Shown: piece by piece, positions 40,788 through 49,681 of the stretch | Position numbering within the stretch: the first letter of the stretch is position 1 | Layout of the letters: every line of letters begins with the position of its first letter | Assembly: GCF_014526325.1 (NCBI RefSeq) | Contig: NZ_JACNMJ010000004.1 | Span: 1 to 64,000, forward strand | Source of the DNA: Psychroserpens algicola | GTDB taxonomy: Bacteria; Bacteroidota; Bacteroidia; Flavobacteriales; Flavobacteriaceae | Length of the DNA stretch: 64,000 nucleotides | Direction: 5' to 3' | Position numbers and translations under genes: made by a program | The notes under the pieces: generated by a model | Database searches by the model: none | Seen by the model: only the letters and a program-made list of their open reading frames with translations | What the model was told of the DNA's origin: nothing

Positions 40788-43214
40788 TTACCTTAATTCA
40801 GCACCAAGTTGCTTTTCAAAATTTGCCTGAAGCTTACTCATTATCTTATCTATTTGCTTATCTGTAAGTGTTTTGTGTTCGTCTTGAATTGTAAAACTTA
40901 CAGCGTAGCTCTTCTTTCCTTTCGGAAGATTTTTACCTTGATACACATCAAATAAGTCGACATCTTTCAGCAATTTCTTTTCAGTTTGCATCGCAATAGT
41001 ATCAATATCTTCAAAAGTGACTTGTTCATCTAATAAAAGAGCAAAATCGCGTCGCACTTCAGGATATTTTGGGATATCTTTAAATTTAATATCGCTGTGC
41101 TTGGCCATATCGATGATGTTATCCCAGTTAAAGTCAGCATAAAGCACTTCTTGCGAGATGCCGAAATATTTTAAAACTTTAGAGTTGACAATACCAAAAT
41201 CGACAAGTTTTGTTTTTCCTAATGATAAGCTTACACCTTCGCTAAAGACATCATTTTTAATTGGAGACACCTTAAGCCTAGTAAAACCTAATCGTTGTAA
41301 AGTAGCATTTACAATGCCTTTTAAATAGAAAAAGTCACTTTTCTTTACAGGTGAATTCCAGCGTAAATCGTTCTTGTTACCTGATAAAAGAACAGATAAA
41401 TGCTTGTGTTCTTCTCGGTTGTCGCTATAGTTATGATATGTTTTACCAAACTCATACAACTTTAAATTGTCACGCTTTCTATTGATATTATAGCTTACCG
41501 CTTCCAATCCGGAAAACAATAAACTCTGACGCATCACACTCAAATCATTACTCAAAGGATTGAGCATTTCTACATTGTGTTCTTCTTTCAATTGAGCGCT
41601 TAAGTCAACGTATTTTGGCGTTGTTAATGAATTGGATAATATTTCAAAAAACCCTTGTGACGCTAATTGATTTCCAATGATATTTTGAAGTTTATAATCT
41701 TCAAATTTAGACGTATTCGAAATAGAAGCGTTTAATTTTTCAGTGGTATTAATGTTGTTGTAACCATAAACGCGTAAGACTTCTTCAATCACATCTGCTT
41801 CACGTTGTACATCATTTCTGTATGCTGGAACTGTAAGACCTAAGCCTGCTTCAGTAACATTATTAACTTTAATGTCTAGCGAGGTTAAAATGCTCTTTAT
41901 GGTTTCTTTCGGAATTTCCTCACCTATCAACTTCTTGGCGTTTTCAAAACTTAAACGGACTTGAAAATCTTCAATCTTTTTCGGATAAAAATCCATTAAA
42001 TCACTGGCAATTTCTCCACCTGCAATATCCAAAATCATTAAGGCAGCACGCTTTAAGGCATAATCGGTAATATTTGGGTCAATGCCTCTTTCAAAACGAA
42101 AAGATGCATCTGTGTTGAGTGCATGACGCTTTGCAGTTTTTCTAATACTTACAGGGTTAAAGTAAGCACTTTCTAAAAAGATACTCGTTGTGCCTTCGCT
42201 CACTCCAGAATGTGAGCCTCCAAAAACACCAGCAATACACATCGGTTTCTCAGCATCACAAATCATTAAATCTTCTGCATGCAATTCGCGTTCAACATCA
42301 TCAAGCGTTGTGAACTTTGTACCTGCAGGTAAGGTTTTTACAATGACTTTGTTTCCTGAAATTTTTGCAGCATCAAACGCATGTAATGGTTGACCTAATT
42401 CGTGTAATACATAATTAGTTATATCAACGATATTATTTTTTGGTGTTAAGCCAATAGATTTTAAACGATGCTGAAGCCAGGCAGGCGAGTCTTCAACTTT
42501 AATTCCTGTAATGGTTAAACCACAATAGCGAGGCGCTAATGTATTATCTTTAACATCGATATCAATTTTTAAAGTTCTGCTATCTACATGAAACGAACTC
42601 ACCGAAGGTGTTATCAATTCTGTATGAATGTCTTGCTGTAACAAACCTGCTTTTAAGTCACGTGCAGTTCCGTAGTGGCTCATCGCATCAGCTCTGTTTG
42701 GTGTCAATCCAATTTCAAAAACCTGATCGTTTTCAATTTCAAAGATTTCCGAAGCCAATGCTCCAACATGTAGTTTATCGTCAAGTACCATGATACCATC
42801 ATGTGATTTGCCAAGGCCTAACTCATCTTCAGCGCAAATCATACCATGACTTTCTTCGCCTCTAATTTTACCTTTCTTAATTTTCCATGCTTCACCAGTC
42901 TCTGTATAAAGTGTCGTTCCAATTGTAGCAACAGGAACTTTTTGACCAGCAGCAACATTAGGTGCACCACAAACAATTTGCAAAGGTGTTTCTCCACCGA
43001 TATTTACCGTTGTAACTTTTAATCGGTCTGCATTAGGATGCTGAGTACAGGTTAGTACTTCTCCCACAACAATACCTTCTAAACCTCCTTTTACAGATTG
43101 GTACGTTTCTATGCCTTCAATTTCTAATCCTAAATCGGTTAATAATTCGCCCGTTTTTTCAGCAGGCCAATCTGTTTTTAAAAATTGTTTTAACCAGTTG
43201 TATGATATCTTCAT
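40788..43214 (-). CDS. pheT: Phenylalanine-tRNA ligase beta subunit
   Basis: 808 residues, full length. It starts 'MKISYNWLKQFL', then a tRNA-binding OB domain at about 40-150 ('GIVVGEVLTCTQHPNADRLKV'), the B3/B4 editing domain ('TPNRADAMSHYGTARDL', 'PLHAFDA', 'MCIAGVFGG'), B5 ('PAYRNDVQREADVIEEVLRVYGY'), the core, and a C-terminal anticodon-binding FDX-ACB domain ('PEVRRDFALLLDE'). It pairs with PheS (not in the window) to charge tRNA-Phe. A minus-strand TATCTTTG (43235-43242) sits 20 bases upstream of the ATG. Confidence 0.98.
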   Translation of the reverse strand: MKISYNWLKQFLKTDWPAEKTGELLTDLGLEIEGIETYQSVKGGLEGIVVGEVLTCTQHPNADRLKVTTVNIGGETPLQIVCGAPNVAAGQKVPVATIGTTLYTETGEAWKIKKGKIRGEESHGMICAEDELGLGKSHDGIMVLDDKLHVGALASEIFEIENDQVFEIGLTPNRADAMSHYGTARDLKAGLLQQDIHTELITPSVSSFHVDSRTLKIDIDVKDNTLAPRYCGLTITGIKVEDSPAWLQHRLKSIGLTPKNNIVDITNYVLHELGQPLHAFDAAKISGNKVIVKTLPAGTKFTTLDDVERELHAEDLMICDAEKPMCIAGVFGGSHSGVSEGTTSIFLESAYFNPVSIRKTAKRHALNTDASFRFERGIDPNITDYALKRAALMILDIAGGEIASDLMDFYPKKIEDFQVRLSFENAKKLIGEEIPKETIKSILTSLDIKVNNVTEAGLGLTVPAYRNDVQREADVIEEVLRVYGYNNINTTEKLNASISNTSKFEDYKLQNIIGNQLASQGFFEILSNSLTTPKYVDLSAQLKEEHNVEMLNPLSNDLSVMRQSLLFSGLEAVSYNINRKRDNLKLYEFGKTYHNYSDNREEHKHLSVLLSGNKNDLRWNSPVKKSDFFYLKGIVNATLQRLGFTRLKVSPIKNDVFSEGVSLSLGKTKLVDFGIVNSKVLKYFGISQEVLYADFNWDNIIDMAKHSDIKFKDIPKYPEVRRDFALLLDEQVTFEDIDTIAMQTEKKLLKDVDLFDVYQGKNLPKGKKSYAVSFTIQDEHKTLTDKQIDKIMSKLQANFEKQLGAELR

Positions 43215-43234
43215 TGTCCTATTTTATCAATTGC

Positions 43235-43242
43235 CAAAGATA
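43235..43242 (-). promoter_or_regulatory. Possible -7 box for pheT
   Basis: The minus strand reads TATCTTTG, 20 bases before the pheT ATG. No clear -33 box. Confidence 0.35.
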
Positions 43243-43374
43243 ATAATACTAATAATTTGTAGAGCGGATTTCAGTAAAAAATAAGAGAATCTTTTATTTT
43301 TCTACGGAAATGTAACATCTTTTGAATTCTTTGTCAATTTATACATAATAGTTATGCGGTGTTTGTAAGAATTA

Positions 43375-43382
43375 TATCTTTG
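43375..43382 (+). promoter_or_regulatory. Possible -7 box for the TlpA-like lipoprotein
   Basis: TATCTTTG, 30 bases before the ATG at 43413. The nearest upstream TTTG (43362-43365) is only 9 bases away, so the -33 box is missing or divergent. Confidence 0.35.
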
Positions 43383-43412
43383 CTGAGACTACTAGTTTTA
43401 AATGAATTGAAG

Positions 43413-44627
43413 ATGCGAAATTTACTGATTATACCTATCGTTTTATTGTTGTCAAGTTGTAACCTTAATCGTCCTGAAGCTCTAAAAGAAGGGGTTTGGA
43501 GAGCTGAATTGCAAGTCACTGAAACAGAAGTGCTGCCTTTTAATTTTGAAGTCACTTCACGTGATGCTTTTAAAATTTTCAATGCCGAAGAAGTGATTAT
43601 GGTTACAGATATCACGTATTCTAACGATACTGTTGTGTTTAGAGCTCCTGTTTTTGAAGGGTATATTCAGGCTGTGCAAAAGGATAATACCTTACAAGGT
43701 CATTACATCAAAGAGAGTTTAGATCGTGTGGTTCCTTTTTTAGCCACATTTGGAACAACGACACGTTTTGATATTGAAAGAACAACACCGTTGGTGAATG
43801 TAAGTGGAAATTGGGAAACTGTATTTAGTCCTAATTCAGATGAAGATGCTTATATCGCTAAGGGAATATTTAAACAAGAGGGTACAAAAGTAACAGGAAC
43901 GTTTAGAACAACTACAGGAGATTACAGATACCTTGAAGGTGTTATGGATGGTAATTTAATGAAGTTATCTGCTTTTGATGGTGCGCACGCATTTTTATTT
44001 ACGGCTGAAGTTAGTGATAGTACTATGCAAGGCACATTTTACTCTGGAAATCATTGGAAAGAACCATTTACTGCAAAACGAAATGAAAGCTATGAGTTGC
44101 CAAATGCAAATGACCTAACCTTTTTAAATGAAGGGTATGACGCTTTAGAATTTACATTTCCTAATGCCCAAGGGGAACAAATTTCATTATCCGATGTTCA
44201 GTTTAAAGATAAGGTCGTTGTTGTTCAAATTATGGGAACCTGGTGTCCTAATTGTTTAGATGAAAGTAAATATTATGCCGAATTTTATAAGAATAATACG
44301 GATAAGAATCTCGAATTTATTGCTTTGGCTTTTGAATACGCAAAAACCGAAGAGCAGGCCTTTAAGAGTATAAATCGTCTAAAACAAGATGTTGGTATTC
44401 CATATCCAATTTTATTAGCCCAATACGGAACATCGAGTAAAACGAAAGCACAAGAAAAACTTCCAATGCTAAACCATGTATTGTCTTATCCAACATCAAT
44501 TTTTATTGATAAAAAAGGAAAAGTACGAAAGATTCATACTGGTTTTAATGGACCTGCAACTGGTGAGAAATATACTGAGTTCACAACTGAGTTTACCGAG
44601 TTTATAGAAGTGTTGCTAAACGAGTAG
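43413..44627 (+). CDS. TlpA-like thiol-disulfide lipoprotein
   Basis: 404 residues from the ATG at 43413, which opens a lipoprotein signal ('LLIIPIVLLLSSCN', Cys about 14). Residues 20-240 are a beta-rich region with two similar halves ('VWRAELQVTE' and 'NWETVFSPNSDE'), and from about 245 a TlpA/AhpC-type thioredoxin fold ('GEQISLSDVQFKDKVVVVQIMGTWCPNCLDE') with Cys278-Pro-Asn-Cys281. It probably reduces disulfides or serves cytochrome maturation in the periplasm, anchored to a membrane. Monocistronic by position. Confidence 0.87.
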   Translation: MRNLLIIPIVLLLSSCNLNRPEALKEGVWRAELQVTETEVLPFNFEVTSRDAFKIFNAEEVIMVTDITYSNDTVVFRAPVFEGYIQAVQKDNTLQGHYIKESLDRVVPFLATFGTTTRFDIERTTPLVNVSGNWETVFSPNSDEDAYIAKGIFKQEGTKVTGTFRTTTGDYRYLEGVMDGNLMKLSAFDGAHAFLFTAEVSDSTMQGTFYSGNHWKEPFTAKRNESYELPNANDLTFLNEGYDALEFTFPNAQGEQISLSDVQFKDKVVVVQIMGTWCPNCLDESKYYAEFYKNNTDKNLEFIALAFEYAKTEEQAFKSINRLKQDVGIPYPILLAQYGTSSKTKAQEKLPMLNHVLSYPTSIFIDKKGKVRKIHTGFNGPATGEKYTEFTTEFTEFIEVLLNE

Positions 44628-44660
44628 TAGAGTAGTTTTTTAGGAATTGTTTGTGTTTAT

Positions 44661-45248
44661 CTAACCATGAATGGTTTCAGATGTGCCATAGCTTCTAATG
44701 AGCTGGCCTTCAAACTCTACAAGTTCTTTCCAGCGTTTATCGACGTTAATATCTTTGCCATATTTCCTCGCATAGGTAATAAATAAAGTGTAGTGCCCAG
44801 CTTCACTTATCATTAAATCATGATAAAATTTTGCAAGTTCTTTGTCTTTGATATTTTGAGATAAGAGTTTAAAGCGCTCACAGCTTCTGGCTTCTATCAT
44901 CGCAGAAAACAATAAGCGGTCTACCATGCTTTGTAGACGATTTCCACCCGTATTCATAAATTTATAAAGCTGGTTGACATAATGGTCTTTACGTTCACGA
45001 CCTAAGGTATAACCACGTTCTTTTATAATATTGTGAACCATCTGAAAATGCTCTAATTCTTCTTTAGCTAATTCTAATAAATCGGTTACCAAGTCTTCAT
45101 ATTGCGAATTATGCGTAATAATAGTAATCGCATTGGTTGCAGCCTTTTGCTCACACCAGGCATGATCGGTTAAAATTTCTTCGATATGTTCTTCAGCAAT
45201 TCGTGCCCAGCGTGGATCGGTTTCTAATTTAAGATGAAGCATGCTCAT
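44661..45248 (-). CDS. miaE: tRNA-(ms2io6A)-hydroxylase MiaE-like
   Basis: 195 residues, mostly helical, with the ferritin-like di-iron ligands: 'HAWCEQKAATNAI', 'LAKEELEHFQMVH', 'SAMIEARSCERFKLL' and 'MISEAGHYTLF'. MiaE hydroxylates the isopentenyl group of the modified A37 in tRNA. A second ATG two codons downstream (45242) is an equal start candidate. Monocistronic. Confidence 0.88.
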   Translation of the reverse strand: MSMLHLKLETDPRWARIAEEHIEEILTDHAWCEQKAATNAITIITHNSQYEDLVTDLLELAKEELEHFQMVHNIIKERGYTLGRERKDHYVNQLYKFMNTGGNRLQSMVDRLLFSAMIEARSCERFKLLSQNIKDKELAKFYHDLMISEAGHYTLFITYARKYGKDINVDKRWKELVEFEGQLIRSYGTSETIHG

Positions 45249-45397
45249 GGAGTAGTTTTTTTGTAAAAATAACCATATATATTATCATAATACAATGTTA
45301 ATTAACATTAATGATTTAGACTTTAACATGTCTGTAACATAGCTACATACGATTTGTCTCTACCTTAAATTCGAATTTTAACTAATACAATCAAAAC

Positions 45398-46489
45398 ATG
45401 AAAAAAAAGACAATTACTAAACTTGTAATGTGTTTGCTGCTATGCTTTAGTGTCAGCACATTTGCTCAATTAAATACGCCAAGAGGTAGTCAACAAGCTA
45501 CAGTTGTTCAGCGTATTGGTGTTTCAGATGTTTCTATTACGTATTCAAGACCAAGTGTTAAAGAACGAGAAATTTGGGGGAAAGTCGTGCCTTATGGCAT
45601 GAATAACTTAGGTTTCGGAACTTCTACTGCAGCACCATGGAGAGCAGGAGCAAATGAAAATACGACGATTACATTTTCGCATGATGCAAAAGTGGAGGGT
45701 AAGCCTATTAAAGCAGGAACTTACGGCTTGCATTTAGAAGTCAAAGCAGACGGTACAGCAACCTTAATTTTATCTAAAGATGCTGATGCCTGGGGAAGTT
45801 ACTTTTACAATGAAAATAATGACGCACTACGTGCGACCATAACTACAGTTTCGGTGCCTCACCATGAATTGCTGACTTTTGAGTTTAATAACGTTCAGGC
45901 AAATTCGGCAACAGCATCACTAGTCTGGGAAAAAAAAGCATTTCCTTTTGAAGTGTCTTTTGATGTCACAGAAATTGTGCTTCAGGATTTCAGGAAGACA
46001 TCTAAAGGTCAGGCTGGTTTTCAACGTCAAAATTGGGAACAGGCAGCTAGTTATGCACTTAATAATGGAGGTGATTTAGATGAGGCTCTAACATGGATTG
46101 ATAAAGCTATAGCTGGTCAGTTTTTTAGCCAAAAAACCTTCAATAACCTTGCAATCAAAGCACAAATATTAAATAAACAAGGAAAGTCAGATGAATTTGC
46201 AGCTATTATGAGTGAGGCAGCTTCAATGGCTAACGCTAACCAATTAAATGCTTTAGGCTATCAAATGTTAGGAATTAAAGATTATGATAAAGCACTGATG
46301 TATTTTAAAAAAGCAGTGTCTTTAGACCCTGAAAATCCCAATGTTTATGATAGTTTAGGAGAAGCTTATAAAACGATGGGAAATAAAAAAGAGGCGATAA
46401 AGAATTTTAAAAAATCGCTTTCTTTGAATCCTCCAGCGAACGTAAAAGCTAATTCAGAGAGGCACTTAAGAGAATTAGGAGCTCTTTAA
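45398..46489 (+). CDS. Exported DUF2911 protein with C-terminal TPR repeats
   Basis: 363 residues, signal peptide ending 'VSTFAQ' (about 24). DUF2911 domain at about 25-190 with its signature: 'VSDVSITYSRPSVKEREIWGKVVPYG', 'PWRAGANENTTITFSHD', 'KAGTYGLH'. C-terminal tetratricopeptide repeats follow ('ALTWIDKAI', 'DYDKALMYFKKAVSLDPENPNVYDSLGEAYKTMG'). The family is common in Bacteroidota; biochemical function unknown, TPRs suggest protein binding in the periplasm. Followed by a tetranucleotide repeat and a terminator. Confidence 0.88.
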   Translation: MKKKTITKLVMCLLLCFSVSTFAQLNTPRGSQQATVVQRIGVSDVSITYSRPSVKEREIWGKVVPYGMNNLGFGTSTAAPWRAGANENTTITFSHDAKVEGKPIKAGTYGLHLEVKADGTATLILSKDADAWGSYFYNENNDALRATITTVSVPHHELLTFEFNNVQANSATASLVWEKKAFPFEVSFDVTEIVLQDFRKTSKGQAGFQRQNWEQAASYALNNGGDLDEALTWIDKAIAGQFFSQKTFNNLAIKAQILNKQGKSDEFAAIMSEAASMANANQLNALGYQMLGIKDYDKALMYFKKAVSLDPENPNVYDSLGEAYKTMGNKKEAIKNFKKSLSLNPPANVKANSERHLRELGAL

Positions 46490-46498
46490 GATAGTATC

Positions 46499-46545
<47 letters not shown>

Positions 46546-46559
46546 AACGATTAGTTTTT

Positions 46560-46588
46560 AAGCTCAACTTTTAAAGTTGGGCTTTTTT
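46560..46588 (+). terminator. Terminator of the DUF2911 gene
   Basis: aagctcaactt (46560-46570) pairs with aaagttgggctt (46573-46584), followed by T. The mirrored A/T content may also help to end the convergent gene at 46604. Confidence 0.8.
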
Positions 46589-46603
46589 GTAGTAATTAAC
46601 GGT

Positions 46604-47338
46604 TTATGTTCGGTTTAAAACCTGGTTTCCTAAGCCTTCAGGGATGATGTTTTTAAGTTTAGCAAACTGAAGTGATAAATCACCATCTCTAATATCGTCT
46701 AAAAGCCATTTGCGTTCAGTATATTCCATAATCCAGATTTTTTCCTCATCATTAAATCCTCTTTTTCCTTTTACAGGTCTTTTGGTGTCTCTGTCAATTA
46801 AGTAATCTTCAACATTAGCAGTAATGCTAAATGCAATTTTAGACCCTTCAAAGTTTTCGTCATCTGAAATTTCTAAATACAAAGGTTTAATTTTTTTAAT
46901 GCTTTCTAAGCGACAAACATTTTTTAGATTTTCAGATTTCCATTGGTCTAAATGTACCGATTGCTGATTCTGCCAATACCAGTGATTCACATATTCGGAG
47001 ACTTCTTTCATATCTTCCTTATTCCAGGCTTGATACACTCGTGTAAATACATTGTTTACGTTTTTTTCAAGATTCAACCACGAAAAATCCTTATTAATCA
47101 TACCAATTTTAAATAATTCTTTCTTGGCTTTTCTAACGGCAAAGAATTCTACGGTTTTCATGTAGATTATTAGTGGTAAAAATATAATTGTAAGTAGCGC
47201 TAATATAGTTTTTCCCCACCAGGTTTTAAAAAAGGCTTTGGCGACAGTGCCTCCAGGTCCAGCATATACAGGGTCTGCATAGAACAAAATTGCAATTAAA
47301 ATAATTGTAAAGAGTAATTGTTTTTGTTTGGAAGTCAT
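46604..47338 (-). CDS. Membrane protein with Tim44-like domain
   Basis: 244 residues. An N-terminal signal or helix ('LFTIILIAILFYADPVYA'), a second helix at about 44-62 ('ILALLTIIFLPLIIYM'), then a soluble part with the Tim44-like pattern: 'NNVFTRVYQAWNKEDMKEVSEYV', 'LDQWKSENLKNVCRLESI', 'IWIMEYTERKWLLDDI'. Such domains form a cone-shaped fold that binds lipid or protein. Its cellular role in bacteria is not well defined. Single gene on the minus strand. Confidence 0.75.
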   Translation of the reverse strand: MTSKQKQLLFTIILIAILFYADPVYAGPGGTVAKAFFKTWWGKTILALLTIIFLPLIIYMKTVEFFAVRKAKKELFKIGMINKDFSWLNLEKNVNNVFTRVYQAWNKEDMKEVSEYVNHWYWQNQQSVHLDQWKSENLKNVCRLESIKKIKPLYLEISDDENFEGSKIAFSITANVEDYLIDRDTKRPVKGKRGFNDEEKIWIMEYTERKWLLDDIRDGDLSLQFAKLKNIIPEGLGNQVLNRT

Positions 47339-47470
47339 ACTGATAGATGGTTTTTAAGCGTCAAAAATTACCGCTAGATTATAAATAAATATAATAATAA
47401 ATTTTAATCTGCTTTTTTTTGACTGAAAATTATAATAGAATTTAGAATCTATATAATGAATGCAAAGTTA

Positions 47471-49573
47471 TCAGCTAATATAATTCCAGATATTTTTGTA
47501 TTTGCTGAGTGCGCGATAGGTTTGAAGGATCACAAGGTGCTCTTTTTGACCTAATGAAGGATCTTTTTCTAATATGCGTTTTGCATAAAAACGAGCGCTT
47601 TGTAAAATGTCCTTATCTTTAATGATATTAGCAATTTTGAGATTTAAAATACCACTTTGTTGTGTGCCCATGATATCTCCTGGTCCGCGTAATTTCAAGT
47701 CGACTTCAGCAATTTCAAAGCCATCGCTTGTTCTGGTCATCGTTTCTAAACGTGTTTTACTGTCTTGACTCAATTTATGACTCGTCATTAGAATGCAGTA
47801 GCTTTGTTCGGCACCTCTACCAACTCGACCTCTAAGTTGATGAAGTTGTGCTAGCCCAAAACGTTCGGCACTTTCTATAATCATGACTGAAGCGTTTGGA
47901 ACATTGACGCCAACCTCAATCACAGTTGTAGCTACCATGATTTGGGTTTCGCCTTTGATGAAACGTTGCATCTCGTAATCTTTGTCTGCTGGTTTCATTT
48001 TTCCATGTACTATAGAAATCTGATAGTTTGGCTGCGGAAATTCTCTAACGATACTTTCATAGCCATCCATTAAATCTTTATAATCCAGAGCAGAACTTTC
48101 TTGAATTAACGGATACACAATATATACCTGTCTGCCTTTTTCAATTTCATCACGCATAAACCTCAAAACTTTCAGCCTGTTTTTGTCATATCTGTGTACC
48201 GTTTTTATGGCTTGTCTACCAGGAGGTAATTCGTCGATAATTGAGATGTCTAAATCACCATAAACCGACATGGCTAAAGTTCTTGGAATTGGTGTTGCGG
48301 TCATCACTAAAATGTGTGGAGGAGAGGTGTTTTTTTTCCATAATTTTGAACGTTGCGCTACACCAAATCGATGTTGTTCGTCGATAATTGCGAGTCCTAA
48401 ATTTTTAAATTTTACCTTGTCTTCAAGTAATGCGTGAGTGCCAATTAAGAGTTGTAATTCGCCATTTTCTAAAGATTCATGAATTTTTTTTCTATCTGAA
48501 GTTTTAGTTGAACCAGTTAATAGTTTTATGCTGATATTCAATGTTTTGGACAACTCGCTTAATCCTTGATAGTGTTGAACTGACAAAATTTCAGTTGGCG
48601 CCATTAAACAGGCTTGAAAACCGTTGTCAAGTGCCATTAACATTGACATGAACGCTACTATGGTCTTTCCAGATCCAACATCACCTTGAAGTAAACGGTT
48701 CATTTGTGCATTGCTGCCTAAATCTTGTCTTATTTCTTTGATAACACGCTTTTGGGCATTGGTTAAATTGAACGGCAAATGGTCGTTGTAGAAGGTGTTA
48801 AAATAGTCTCCAATATATTCAAAAGGAAATCCTTTTATTTTAGATTTATGAATGAGGTTTTTTAAAATTAACTGTAACTGAATGTAGAATAATTCTTCAA
48901 ATTTTAATCTGAATTCTGAACGTGATAATAACTCCTGGTTTTTTGGAAAATGAATATTAAAAAGGGCTTCACTTTTAGGTAGTAATTTGAGCTCAGAAAT
49001 CATGCTTTCTGAAAGCGTTTCTGTGAAGCGTCCTTTGGTTTCTAAAAATAGATTTTGCATGATTTTAGTCACCACACGATTTGTAATCCCTTTGTTAGCT
49101 AATTTTTCAGTAGAAGGGTAAATGGCCTGCATTGAAGAGCGTAAGTTGTTGTTGTGCTCACTTAAGACTTCTAGTTCTGGATGTGGCATATTGAAAATGC
49201 CGTTAAACCAGTTTATTTTTCCGAAGATCACATAAGGTGTATTGAGCTTTATACTATCACGAATCCATTTTTGCCCACGAAACCACACCAATTCGATGCT
49301 TCCTGTGTCATCCTTAAAGGTGCCTACTAATCGTTTGCCTCGTTTTTGAGCAACCTCTTTAAATCTTATAAATTTCCCAACAATCTGAACTTCAGCGCTA
49401 TGGCGTTGCAATTCGTTGATCTTATAGTATTTTGTGCGGTCTAGGTATCGATTAGGAAAAAGGTTAATCAAATCCTGATAGGTGTGAATGCCTAATTCGC
49501 TTCGCAGTAAATCTGCACGATTTGGACCAACACCTTTTAGGTAATCAATAGGAGTTTGAAGATTAACACTCAT
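47471..49573 (-). CDS. recG: ATP-dependent DNA helicase RecG
   Basis: 700 residues, full length. A wedge/OB domain is at about 5-170 ('TPIDYLKGVGPNRADLL', 'VQIVGKFIRFK'), then the SF2 motor: Walker A 'LLQGDVGSGKT', 'LMAPTEIL', the DEQH box 'IIDEQHRFGVAQR', 'MTATPIPRTLAMS', 'VATTVIEVGVNVPNA' and 'QLRGRVGRG'. RecG remodels stalled forks and Holliday junctions. The 132-base gap before the next gene upstream holds nothing notable. Confidence 0.98.
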   Translation of the reverse strand: MSVNLQTPIDYLKGVGPNRADLLRSELGIHTYQDLINLFPNRYLDRTKYYKINELQRHSAEVQIVGKFIRFKEVAQKRGKRLVGTFKDDTGSIELVWFRGQKWIRDSIKLNTPYVIFGKINWFNGIFNMPHPELEVLSEHNNNLRSSMQAIYPSTEKLANKGITNRVVTKIMQNLFLETKGRFTETLSESMISELKLLPKSEALFNIHFPKNQELLSRSEFRLKFEELFYIQLQLILKNLIHKSKIKGFPFEYIGDYFNTFYNDHLPFNLTNAQKRVIKEIRQDLGSNAQMNRLLQGDVGSGKTIVAFMSMLMALDNGFQACLMAPTEILSVQHYQGLSELSKTLNISIKLLTGSTKTSDRKKIHESLENGELQLLIGTHALLEDKVKFKNLGLAIIDEQHRFGVAQRSKLWKKNTSPPHILVMTATPIPRTLAMSVYGDLDISIIDELPPGRQAIKTVHRYDKNRLKVLRFMRDEIEKGRQVYIVYPLIQESSALDYKDLMDGYESIVREFPQPNYQISIVHGKMKPADKDYEMQRFIKGETQIMVATTVIEVGVNVPNASVMIIESAERFGLAQLHQLRGRVGRGAEQSYCILMTSHKLSQDSKTRLETMTRTSDGFEIAEVDLKLRGPGDIMGTQQSGILNLKIANIIKDKDILQSARFYAKRILEKDPSLGQKEHLVILQTYRALSKYKNIWNYIS

Positions 49574-49681
49574 AAGGCGAATTTAATTAATTCTGAGTTA
49601 AATTATAATCTCATTTAAAGTAACTTTCGGGATTGTTTCTAAAAACCGTATTTTGTTCTCATCTTTGTTTTGCACCTACAT